DNA of 64,000 nt from Hirschia sp964351655 (GTDB taxonomy: Bacteria > Pseudomonadota > Alphaproteobacteria > Caulobacterales > Hyphomonadaceae): contig CAYGPD010000007.1 of NCBI GenBank assembly GCA_964351655.1, forward strand, positions 31,546 to 95,545. The letters run 5' to 3'. Numbering within the stretch: the first letter of the stretch is position 1; the number at the start of each line of letters is the position of its first letter. Positions 46,833 through 55,691 of this stretch are shown here, piece after piece. The notes beneath the pieces were generated by a model. That model saw only the letters and a list, made by a program, of their open reading frames with translations, had not been told where the DNA came from and made no database searches. The position numbers were made by a program, and so were the translations under genes.

Positions 46833-48338
46833 CTATCGACGACGACCACCAAACACACCACGCAACAGATATTTTGTAAGTTCACGTGCAGCTGTTCGCA
46901 TAGCTGACTTCGTGGCAGCTTCTGCTGTGGATTGACGGCGAGACCGTGTTGCAGGTTTTCTCTGTTTGGCTTTAGCAGCCTGCTCTTTGGCTTTTTCTTC
47001 TGCAGCTTTTAGTTCTGCTTCTTCTTTTGCCGCTTTCTCTTCGCGTAGGCTGAGTAATTCATAGGCGCTTTCGCGATCTATCGATTTCTCATATTTTCCA
47101 GCCACTGCACTGCCAATGATAATTTCGTTGCGTTCGGCATCGGTTACTGGACCTAGACGTGAAGATGGCGGACGGATCAATGTACGTTGCACCATTGAGG
47201 GAGCCGCTTTGGCATCCAAGGTTGAAACTAACGCCTCCCCCACGCCAAGCTCTGTGATGACAGCTTCGGTATCAAGATCTGGGTTTTCGCGGAAACTTTC
47301 AGCCGCCGCACGAATAGCTTTACGCTCTGACGGTGTATAAGCGCGCAAGGCGTGCTGCACCCTTGCGCCCAATTGGGCAAGCACTGAATCTGGCAAGTCA
47401 CGCGGGTTTTGCGTAACAAAATAGATGCCTACTCCCTTTGACCGTATAAGACGCACAACTTGCTCAATCTTATCGATCAAAGCTTTGGGCGCATCATCAA
47501 ATAGCAAATGTGCCTCATCAAAGAAGAACACCATTTTAGGTTTTTCTGGATCACCAACTTCGGGTAATTCTTCAAACAAGGACGACAATAACCAGAGCAA
47601 GAATGTCGAATACAACTTAGGAGAATTAATCAAAGTCGTCGCATCTAGGATAGAGACAATACCGCGCCCATCACGCGTGGTGCGCATGAAGTCAGCTATC
47701 TCTAAGGCTGGCTCACCAAAGAAAGACTCTGCACCATCGCGCTCCATCACAAGCAAACGCCGCTGAATGGCTCCCACTGAAGAGGGAGACACATTCCCAT
47801 ATTCTTTTTGGATTTCATCCCGCACTTCGGTGATGTGAATGAGAAGTTTACGAAGGTCTTTCAAGTCTAACAGAAGTAAGTCATTGTCATCGGCATATTC
47901 GAACGCGATGATGAGCACGCCTTCTTGGGTTTCATTCAGCTCCATAAGTCGGGAAAGAAGCTCTGGCCCCATTTCAGTAATTGTTGTGCGGATCGGATGA
48001 CCTTTTTTGCCATACAAATCCCAGAACATTGTCGGCGTTGTGCTATAGCCAAAATCGTCAAACCCGATCTTTTCAGCACGTGCGACCAATTTCTCGTGGA
48101 GTTTATGTGCAGGATCACCTGCTTGGGAAAGGCCCGAAAGATCCCCTTTCACATCCGCACAGAAAACAGGAACCCCTTGTGCAGAAAAGCCTTCAGCCAT
48201 GATTTGTAGCGTAACTGTTTTCCCTGTCCCTGTTGCACCGGCAACAAGTCCGTGTCGGTTTGCACGTGAAAGCATCAACTCCTGAACGAGAGTGCTGTCT
48301 GGCCCACCGCCGCCGAGGAAAATCGCATTTTCCGCCAT
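46833..48338 (-). CDS. HerA-like ATPase, DUF853 (YjgR type)
   Basis: 501 residues. Walker A is GATGTGKT (34-41), Walker B VFFFDEAHLLFDD; FCADVKGDLSGL and RSKGVGIYFVTQNPRDLP are conserved. The C-terminal 70 residues are Lys/Ala/Glu-rich (likely coiled coil) then basic, ending GGRRR. Cellular role unknown despite wide conservation. Standalone. Confidence 0.9.
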   Translation of the reverse strand: MAENAIFLGGGGPDSTLVQELMLSRANRHGLVAGATGTGKTVTLQIMAEGFSAQGVPVFCADVKGDLSGLSQAGDPAHKLHEKLVARAEKIGFDDFGYSTTPTMFWDLYGKKGHPIRTTITEMGPELLSRLMELNETQEGVLIIAFEYADDNDLLLLDLKDLRKLLIHITEVRDEIQKEYGNVSPSSVGAIQRRLLVMERDGAESFFGEPALEIADFMRTTRDGRGIVSILDATTLINSPKLYSTFLLWLLSSLFEELPEVGDPEKPKMVFFFDEAHLLFDDAPKALIDKIEQVVRLIRSKGVGIYFVTQNPRDLPDSVLAQLGARVQHALRAYTPSERKAIRAAAESFRENPDLDTEAVITELGVGEALVSTLDAKAAPSMVQRTLIRPPSSRLGPVTDAERNEIIIGSAVAGKYEKSIDRESAYELLSLREEKAAKEEAELKAAEEKAKEQAAKAKQRKPATRSRRQSTAEAATKSAMRTAARELTKYLLRGVFGGRRR

Positions 48339-48540
48339 AATAAAATCCTAGCCCATCAAATTGATTCGTCTTGCCGACACATTATGAGGCCATTGCTCAA
48401 GTCGCAATCATGCCGCACCAACAAAATACAGCCCAATCCCAAAACAAACTCGCTATAAATCCGTGATTTCAATTGACCTTGCAACCCGTTTGGGGATTGC
48501 TGCGTCTTATCAACAACGCACATGATTGAGGGGATTTGAT

Positions 48541-49629
48541 ATGGGTTCTGTACCTGCTGGTGTCTGGGTAATTGCATCAGGTGTCATCATCTACGGACTA
48601 TATGTGGGTGCTGATATCTTCTCTCCACTCGCATTAGCCATCTTTTTGTGGCTTGTGATTGAAGGCTTTGCCCGCATGCTGTTGGATAAATTTGAGAAGC
48701 TGCCGCGTTGGGTGGCCCAGCTAAGCGCTGTCTCTGTCATCCTCACAGCAACTGTTACTGTTATTGTCATTTTCATCGACGGGTTAAACGAGTTCGCCAA
48801 AAATGCTGGCGCATATGAAACGCGTATCAATGATGTCATCGTCGAAATATACCGCACATTCAATATCACAACCGTTGCACCACCAGACCTGTCCAGCATG
48901 CTATTCAATATGCAGAACACGAAGTTTGTGCAGCCTATCCTCGACTCAGTGCAGGGTTTAGCGTCTTCGTTTGTATTGATAATGATCTATATCGCATTTC
49001 TATTTTTGGCAGAACGCAGCTGGCCAACCAAACTGGACTTCATATTTCCAGAAGCTAAAGCACGCGAACAAGCACGCGAAGTGGGTCATCAGGTCCGCAA
49101 GTCAATGGAACAATATTTGTGGGTGCAAACGGTCATATCTGTGATCATTACGATAATCACTTACATCAACTTGATGATACTTGGTTTGGACAACGCCTTA
49201 TTTTGGGCATTCATTGTGTTTTTCTTGAACTATATTCCAACCATTGGATCCATCGTAGCGGCGTTCCTACCCGGATTATTTGCATTAGCCCAACCTGATT
49301 GGCCTTCCTACATGCCAGCAGACGCAACTTTAAATGCTGTTATCGTGCTTGCGTCAGTAAGTGTCTGGCAATTCGCGATCGGTAATTTTGTTCAGCCACG
49401 TATGATGGGAGAGTCCCTGAACCTTTCCGCTTTAGTTGTGCTTGTCTCACTAGCAGTGTGGGGCGCTATATGGGGCATACCTGGTATGTTTTTATCTGCA
49501 CCACTGACAGTGCTTTTAATGATATTATTCGCGCAAATCCCCGGCGTTCACTGGATTGCAGTATTACTGTCTGCTGATGGTCGTCCAATTAAGCTAAAAT
49601 CAGCTCAAGCACCACTTTTGGATGATTAA
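48541..49629 (+). CDS. AI-2E family transporter
   Basis: 362 residues, about eight membrane helices, with the family segment FWAFIVFFLNYIPTIGSIVAAFLPG. GAGGGGA at 48528-48534 places the start at ATG 48541; a TTG five codons earlier is less likely. Members export autoinducers or Na+; the substrate here is unknown. Confidence 0.9.
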   Translation: MGSVPAGVWVIASGVIIYGLYVGADIFSPLALAIFLWLVIEGFARMLLDKFEKLPRWVAQLSAVSVILTATVTVIVIFIDGLNEFAKNAGAYETRINDVIVEIYRTFNITTVAPPDLSSMLFNMQNTKFVQPILDSVQGLASSFVLIMIYIAFLFLAERSWPTKLDFIFPEAKAREQAREVGHQVRKSMEQYLWVQTVISVIITIITYINLMILGLDNALFWAFIVFFLNYIPTIGSIVAAFLPGLFALAQPDWPSYMPADATLNAVIVLASVSVWQFAIGNFVQPRMMGESLNLSALVVLVSLAVWGAIWGIPGMFLSAPLTVLLMILFAQIPGVHWIAVLLSADGRPIKLKSAQAPLLDD

Positions 49630-50187
49630 TATTGTTAAATATCAGATAGTTATATGAGTTTCGGGTATATTGATTGTGGTTTTAAACTATAAACAAGGTT
49701 AACTTACCAGCCCCTTTCTCATACTAAAGTTGTATGTATTTAGGCATCCTCTTAAGTTGAATTTTTCGTCGTTTGGGGGTATTATCACATCATCAATTCA
49801 TCGCTTATTGCTGTGATGAGATCAAGGTTAATTTGCTAGCGTCCCCCCCACCCAGCGAGCAAGTTAACCCGGAAATTCGGCGATCGGACGTGTCCCCGTC
49901 CGATCGCTATTTTCAACCTTCTAATAGGTACGTTTTCCACTCCCAAAATTAAACTATTCAGAATTTCTGCATTTCGTGGATAGCTCCTGTCATTCTGGCG
50001 TTATCTTCATATGGTTTTTAAGCAGTTCAGTAATTTTCTTGGCTCTTTAACCATTCTACAAGGGTAGCGCATGGAAGATACAACTTAACCCTGTCTTATT
50101 AATGGGGACAAGGTTGTATTTAAAGCGACACTACGAATACTCAGAAATTAAGCGAATATCAAAAATCGCACATCATGGGACGAGACA
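49630..50187 (+). other. 558-bp intergenic region before gdhZ
   Basis: No gene seen. It holds a long hairpin with a C-rich loop (49825-49869), a GC-rich 11-bp hairpin (49880-49907) and a third hairpin (50078-50119, ATACAAC with GTTGTAT) close to the gdhZ start. The rest is AT-rich. Confidence 0.6.
49825..49914 (+). ncRNA. candidate small RNA with C-rich loop and terminator
   Basis: GGTTAATTTGCTAGC (49825-49839) pairs with GCGAGCAAGTTAACC (49855-49869) with one G-U and one mismatch; the loop is almost all C. Ten bases on, GCGATCGGACG (49880-49890) pairs perfectly with CGTCCGATCGC (49897-49907) and is followed by TATTTTC, a modest terminator. The C-rich loop could bind ribosome binding sites. 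A gdhZ leader role is possible. Confidence 0.55.
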
Positions 50188-53100
50188 ATGTCATTCAAGA
50201 CAACGAATTCCAGCCTAGCCTTTGCTGTAGATGAAATTCTTGCAGCAGCCGACTCATTGTCGAAGGGTAAGCCATCCGAGAAAAAGCTATCTGCACGGAA
50301 CAACTTTCTAAAACAGTTTTGTAATAGCGCTTCTATGGAAGAGTTTGCCCCCTTCTCGGCTGATGACGCTGCCATCAATGCGATGGAGCTTTGGAATTAC
50401 GCTTTGAATGCAGACACGACCGTGCGCAATATTAGGTCTCGCGCCTGTATCGGTGCAAATGACAAGGACTTTCAGCGCACTGTATTTGAGATTGTAGGAC
50501 CAGATATCCCATTCCTTGTTGATAGTGCTGTATCTGCAATCGTAGAAGCTGGCGTTGAAATCGTCGCGATTGTACACCCCGTCGTAGACGAGCTGTCTTT
50601 CATTCAAATTCACACCCCCCCTCTTATCCCGTCCCGCTGCGCTGAAGTGGAAGAGATACTTCGTCTCACCTTCAACGACGTCTCACTAGCAACGCTCGAT
50701 CACATGGCGATGAAAGAGCTGATGCGAGAAACTGCTAAATCTCTCCTATCAACGCCAACCGTCAAAGGGCGTAGCAAAGCAGATTTAGAAGAAGCCAACA
50801 AATTCCTCAACTGGCTTGAAGAGGACAACTTCTTCTTCCTTGGTGCGCGCAAATATAGTTACGCCAACCAATCCAATGTCAAAAATGGCGAAGATACCAT
50901 CCTTGAGCCTGAGATTGTCGGAACAGGCCTTGGGATATTACAGGACGTGGATCGTCACGTCCTTTCGCATGGTACAGAGCCTGCTGTTTTAACTCCCCGC
51001 ATTCGTTCCTTCTTGAACGAACCTTCCCTCATCATTGTTGCAAAATCTAACGTGCGCTCGCGTGTGCACCGCCGTGTTTATGCTGATTATGTGGGCGTCA
51101 AACAACTCGATAAAGACGGAAACGTCGCGGGTGAAATCCGTTTTATCGGTCTCTTCACCGCTGCCGCTTATACGCGTATGGCGAAAGATGTGCCGCTTAT
51201 CCGGCGTAAGATTGAACGCGTAAAAGAAATGCTGGATATGGGCAGCTCCACATATTCAGTAAATGCACTGAACAATATTCTGGAAACATATCCGCGCGAT
51301 GATTTATTCCAAATTTCGGAAGATGACCTCGCCCGCTTTTCTTATGGAATTTTAGGATTATACCAACGTCCGCGCACACGTTTATTTATCCGCCGCGACC
51401 AATTCAACCGCTTCGTATCGGCGCTTCTTTTTACACCACGCGATAACTACTCACCGGAATTACGTCGTCAAGCACACACAGCAATTGCTGAAGCCTATGG
51501 TGGACGCGAATCTGCATTTTACCCAAGCTTTAACGATGGTCCGCTCGCACGTGTTCATTTCATTATCGGACTAAGTCCTGGGCACGCTGAACCGGACGAA
51601 GATGCACTTGATATAAAAGTGCGCCAACTTGCGGAATCTTGGGAAGATGGATTGGCGCGCTCTGCACGTCTTGCAACAGCACCCCCGCCATTCGTACACG
51701 ATCACCTATTTAATGAAGCATACAAAGAAGCTTTCTCACCAGATGAGGCGCTTAAAGACCTATCTTTAATTCACAGCATGGATACCAACCAAGATGTCGC
51801 TGTGCGTGCTTATCCAAGTTCCAAAACGGGTACAACACGGTGTAAGATTTACCGCCGCAATGACATTCTTGAACTTTCAGATATTGTACCTGTTCTTGAA
51901 AACATGGGCCTACGGGTTCTGTCTGAAACTGGATACCCAATCATTGCCAACCCTAAAGGCAAGGAACGAAAAACGATATGGGTCCACGATTTAAAGCTAA
52001 GCTTTCCAAATGCCGATACTATACTAGATAAAAAATTTGAAGAAGGCTTTGTCGCAGTTTGGAATGGCCAAACTGAGGACGACCGCTTCAACCAGCTTAT
52101 CCTTCACTTAAACGTGACGTGGAGACAAGCAGCTCTCATGCGCACGTTGTGTCGTTACCGTCAGCAATCTGGTCTTGAGGCATCTCAAGATGTTCAGATT
52201 GATGCATTGGTAAATCACCCTGATATTACAGCAGAACTTTTCAAACTCTTTGAAGAGCGCCTTGATCCATCAACTGGCGTTGAAAATGCCGTTGAACTTG
52301 CTGAACGCAAAGCCGCAGCCAGCATTATTTCTGAGCGGATTGTGAATGCACTTGAGCATGTTCCATCACTTGATGATGACCGCGTGCTTCGCAGAACAAT
52401 GCACTTGATCAACGCGATCATGCGTACGAACTTTTATCAATTAAAAGATGACGGCCAACCCCACCCACACATCTCGATTAAAATCGCGAGCCGTGAGTTG
52501 GAAGATTTGCCAGCACCAAAACCATTCCGCGAAATTTTTATGTGGTCTCCTCTTGTGGAAGGTGTCCACCTTCGCTTTGGGCCGGTCGCACGTGGTGGTC
52601 TTCGCTGGTCAGACAGACGCGATGATTTCCGTACCGAAGTATTGGGTCTTGTAAAAGCGCAACAAGTGAAAAATGCGGTGATTGTACCTGTTGGATCCAA
52701 AGGTGGTTTCTTCCCGAAACAACTCCCAACAACTGGTACACGTGAAGACTATATCAATGGTGGAATTGAAGCATACAAAGCCTTTATATCATCCCTCCTT
52801 CAGCTAACAGACAACATTATTGATGGTGTTGCTAAACGTCCCAAAGATGTTTTTGCTTGGGATGGCGATGACCCCTATCTAGTTGTGGCAGCCGATAAAG
52901 GTACGGCGACATTCTCTGACATTGCGAACGGCTTGTCTCAGGATAATAATTTCTGGCTAGATGACGCTTTTGCTTCTGGTGGTTCTGTCGGATATGACCA
53001 CAAGAAAATGGGGATTACAGCACGCGGCGGTTGGGAAGCTGTGAAACGCCACTTCCGCGAAATTGGAAAAGACATTCAAAATGAGCCTTTCACCGCTATC

Positions 53101-55026
53101 GGTGTGGGTGATATGTCGGGTGACGTGTTTGGAAATGGTATGCTGCTGTCTAAGCAAACAAAATTGCTTGCTGCATTCAACCACATGCATATTTTTGTTG
53201 ATCCAAACCCAGATACAACAGCAAGCTTTGAAGAACGTAAACGCCTGTTTGATATGGGCCGCTCCTCTTGGTCTGACTATAATACAGACTTAATTTCCAA
53301 AGGCGGACGTATTCTTTCGCGAAGTGATAAATCTGTCGAAATCACGCCTGAAATTATGGAAATGACGGGACTGACTGAAAAGTCTGTCACTCCTGGCACG
53401 CTAATACGCGCAATCCTACGCATGAATGCGGAACTATTATGGTTTGGTGGGATCGGAACATATGTGAAAGCTCAAGATGAGCAAAACTCGCAGGTGGGCG
53501 ATAAAGCCAATGACCATCTACGCTTAAATGGCAGTGAGCTAAACGTCCAAATTATTGGTGAAGGTGCCAACCTTGGTATGACCCAAAAAGGGCGTATCGA
53601 ATTTGCACGCAAAGGTGGCCGCCTCAATACGGACGCGATTGACAACTCGGCAGGTGTGGATAGCTCTGACCACGAGGTCAATATCAAGATACTGCTCAAA
53701 GAAGCTATTAATGCGGGTGAGTTGAAAGAAAAAGACCGCAATGCACTTCTCGCAACTATGACGGAGGATGTGGGTAAGCATGTATTGGTCAACAATTACG
53801 ACCAAACAGGCGCACTAACCATCATGGAGCATAGTGCTGTGGCTGATTTGGATGCCCACGCACAATTCATGTCGACACTAGAAGCAGAAGGAAAGCTTGA
53901 TCGCGCGGTTGAGTTTCTGCCCGACACAGATGCGATTGCAGCGCTTAAAGAACAACGCCTTGGCCTTACACGTCCCGAACTCTCAGTATTGCTTGCATAT
54001 GCAAAAAATGACTTGTTCGCAGCAATTGTGGCAAGTGATGCACCGGACGATCCTGCGTTTCAGCACTTCCTAAAAGGATACTTCCCTTCCGCCCTCGATA
54101 AATTTGCGATTCCGCGTGCAAACCACCGCTTGAAACGCGAAATTATAGCAACTCGTCTTGCCAATAGATTGGTAAACATGACGGGACCATTCTACCCATA
54201 TGAAATGCGTGATGCAGCCTCTGTTGGTATTGGTACGCTCGTGCGGGCCTCTGAAGCGGCGCGCTCTATATTTGGCTTAGATGAGTTGATCAACCGCATA
54301 AATGCGCTCGACAATAAAGCACCAACACAAGCTCAAACACTGATGCGTGTTGAGATTGCGGGCACCTTGCGCCAGCTGACTGGTGGTCTAGTGCAACCTA
54401 TCTTGCGCGGTGCTGATCTTACTGAGCTTATCTCGATGTATGCTGATGGTGTTAGCACGCTACGTGTTGCGCTTGATAGCTGCATTACACCATTCGTAAA
54501 GGAGCGTATTCGCGCTCGCGCAGATACATTTGTCGCGGCAGGCGCACCTGAAGATATTGCGCTGGATGTTGCAAGCATTCGTATCCTAGCAACGGCACGT
54601 GAGGCAGTTGATGTATCGCTGAAAACAGGATGGCCGATAACGCCCACAGCACGTATCCAGCATGCGCTTGATGAGATTATGGCACTGGATAAAATGCGGG
54701 CTGCTGTACGCGATATCCAATTAGAAGATCATTGGGAACGCCTTGCTATGCAACGCGTGAGTGACGCTCTTCCTTCTCAACAAGCCGCATTGTCAGAGCT
54801 TGCGATCAATCACGCAAAGAAAGACGGACACAAGCCGGAAAAACTCTCATTGAAAGCAGCACATGAAGCTGTTGAATTATGGCTTGCACCGATGCGCGTT
54901 GACATGAACCGCGTCACAGGCCCGATTGATCAATTTGAAACATCTGGAAGCTGGACGTTAGCAAAACTTGTATTAGTTGGTGATGCTTTGCGAGAATTTG
55001 TTCAAAATTCTGTTCAGAAGGTGTAA
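50188..55026 (+). CDS. gdhZ: NAD-specific glutamate dehydrogenase, 180-kDa class
   Basis: Deaminates glutamate to 2-oxoglutarate. 1612 residues, the large L-GDH_180 family. N-terminal ACT-like regulatory region (first about 700), then the catalytic part (about 740-1250) with GPVARGGLRWSDRRDDFR, VPVGSKGGFFPKQ, DGVAKRPKDV and GVGDMSGDVFGNGML, and a helical C-terminus. In Caulobacter the homologue GdhZ also restrains FtsZ; that activity here is inference. Upstream lie the hairpins at 49825-50119. Confidence 0.96.
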   Translation: MSFKTTNSSLAFAVDEILAAADSLSKGKPSEKKLSARNNFLKQFCNSASMEEFAPFSADDAAINAMELWNYALNADTTVRNIRSRACIGANDKDFQRTVFEIVGPDIPFLVDSAVSAIVEAGVEIVAIVHPVVDELSFIQIHTPPLIPSRCAEVEEILRLTFNDVSLATLDHMAMKELMRETAKSLLSTPTVKGRSKADLEEANKFLNWLEEDNFFFLGARKYSYANQSNVKNGEDTILEPEIVGTGLGILQDVDRHVLSHGTEPAVLTPRIRSFLNEPSLIIVAKSNVRSRVHRRVYADYVGVKQLDKDGNVAGEIRFIGLFTAAAYTRMAKDVPLIRRKIERVKEMLDMGSSTYSVNALNNILETYPRDDLFQISEDDLARFSYGILGLYQRPRTRLFIRRDQFNRFVSALLFTPRDNYSPELRRQAHTAIAEAYGGRESAFYPSFNDGPLARVHFIIGLSPGHAEPDEDALDIKVRQLAESWEDGLARSARLATAPPPFVHDHLFNEAYKEAFSPDEALKDLSLIHSMDTNQDVAVRAYPSSKTGTTRCKIYRRNDILELSDIVPVLENMGLRVLSETGYPIIANPKGKERKTIWVHDLKLSFPNADTILDKKFEEGFVAVWNGQTEDDRFNQLILHLNVTWRQAALMRTLCRYRQQSGLEASQDVQIDALVNHPDITAELFKLFEERLDPSTGVENAVELAERKAAASIISERIVNALEHVPSLDDDRVLRRTMHLINAIMRTNFYQLKDDGQPHPHISIKIASRELEDLPAPKPFREIFMWSPLVEGVHLRFGPVARGGLRWSDRRDDFRTEVLGLVKAQQVKNAVIVPVGSKGGFFPKQLPTTGTREDYINGGIEAYKAFISSLLQLTDNIIDGVAKRPKDVFAWDGDDPYLVVAADKGTATFSDIANGLSQDNNFWLDDAFASGGSVGYDHKKMGITARGGWEAVKRHFREIGKDIQNEPFTAIGVGDMSGDVFGNGMLLSKQTKLLAAFNHMHIFVDPNPDTTASFEERKRLFDMGRSSWSDYNTDLISKGGRILSRSDKSVEITPEIMEMTGLTEKSVTPGTLIRAILRMNAELLWFGGIGTYVKAQDEQNSQVGDKANDHLRLNGSELNVQIIGEGANLGMTQKGRIEFARKGGRLNTDAIDNSAGVDSSDHEVNIKILLKEAINAGELKEKDRNALLATMTEDVGKHVLVNNYDQTGALTIMEHSAVADLDAHAQFMSTLEAEGKLDRAVEFLPDTDAIAALKEQRLGLTRPELSVLLAYAKNDLFAAIVASDAPDDPAFQHFLKGYFPSALDKFAIPRANHRLKREIIATRLANRLVNMTGPFYPYEMRDAASVGIGTLVRASEAARSIFGLDELINRINALDNKAPTQAQTLMRVEIAGTLRQLTGGLVQPILRGADLTELISMYADGVSTLRVALDSCITPFVKERIRARADTFVAAGAPEDIALDVASIRILATAREAVDVSLKTGWPITPTARIQHALDEIMALDKMRAAVRDIQLEDHWERLAMQRVSDALPSQQAALSELAINHAKKDGHKPEKLSLKAAHEAVELWLAPMRVDMNRVTGPIDQFETSGSWTLAKLVLVGDALREFVQNSVQKV

Positions 55027-55068
55027 GACCTTATCGAAACAGTAATTTCGATAAGAAGGACGAAGTAA

Positions 55069-55596
55069 TTGCGTGCAGTTTCCTTGAGTTTTAGAGACGC
55101 CCGACCTGAAGATGCCGGGCGTCTCACCGCGATTGGTCGTGAAACCTTTTCGGAAACTTTCGGAATGCTATACAAGCATGAAGATTTACAAGCCTACCTT
55201 GATGAAAACTTCACCGTTGAAAAACAGCTTGCAGAAATTCAAGATCCGAATGTTGAAATTCGTATTGCAGCAATGCGTACAAAAACAATAGCTTATGCTA
55301 AACTCGGACCTGTTAAGCTACCTGTAGACCATGACCCGGACACGTCTTTGGAACTGCACCGCTTATATGTGCGGCAAGAAGGCCAAGGCGTGGGTGTGGG
55401 CCGAATTTTGCTGACATGGGCTGTAGAACAGGCTCGACACAGAGGTGCAAAATCCATCTATCTTGGAGTGTGGGAAAATAACCAGCGCGCCATCGGCGTA
55501 TATGAAACGCGTGACTTTGAAAAAGTCGGCGAATATAAATTCGCGGTGGGTAAGATTTTAGATAATGAAGTCATTATGCGAAAAAAATTAGGATAA
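55069..55596 (+). CDS. GNAT-family N-acetyltransferase
   Basis: 175 residues from a TTG start with AAGAAGGA 8 bases before. Acetyl-CoA site LYVRQEGQGVGVGRILL and later EVGVYETRDFEKVGEYK-like region (IGVYETRDFEKVG) are typical. An inverted repeat TTATCGAAA/TTTCGATAA (55031-55054) separates it from gdhZ. Substrate unknown. Confidence 0.87.
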   Translation: MRAVSLSFRDARPEDAGRLTAIGRETFSETFGMLYKHEDLQAYLDENFTVEKQLAEIQDPNVEIRIAAMRTKTIAYAKLGPVKLPVDHDPDTSLELHRLYVRQEGQGVGVGRILLTWAVEQARHRGAKSIYLGVWENNQRAIGVYETRDFEKVGEYKFAVGKILDNEVIMRKKLG

Positions 55597-55637
55597 ATTC
55601 CTGACTTTCTTCCCTCAGATTCAATTTTTTAAAAGCA

Positions 55638-55675
55638 AAAACACCCTGAAATTTTGGTCTCAGGGTGTTTTTTAT
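55638..55675 (+). terminator. intrinsic terminator, possibly bidirectional
   Basis: AAAACACCCTGA (55638-55649) pairs with TCAGGGTGTTTT (55660-55671). Lies between the convergent GNAT and TonB receptor genes. Confidence 0.9.
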
Positions 55676-55691
55676 GATCAGCAGGCCGAAT

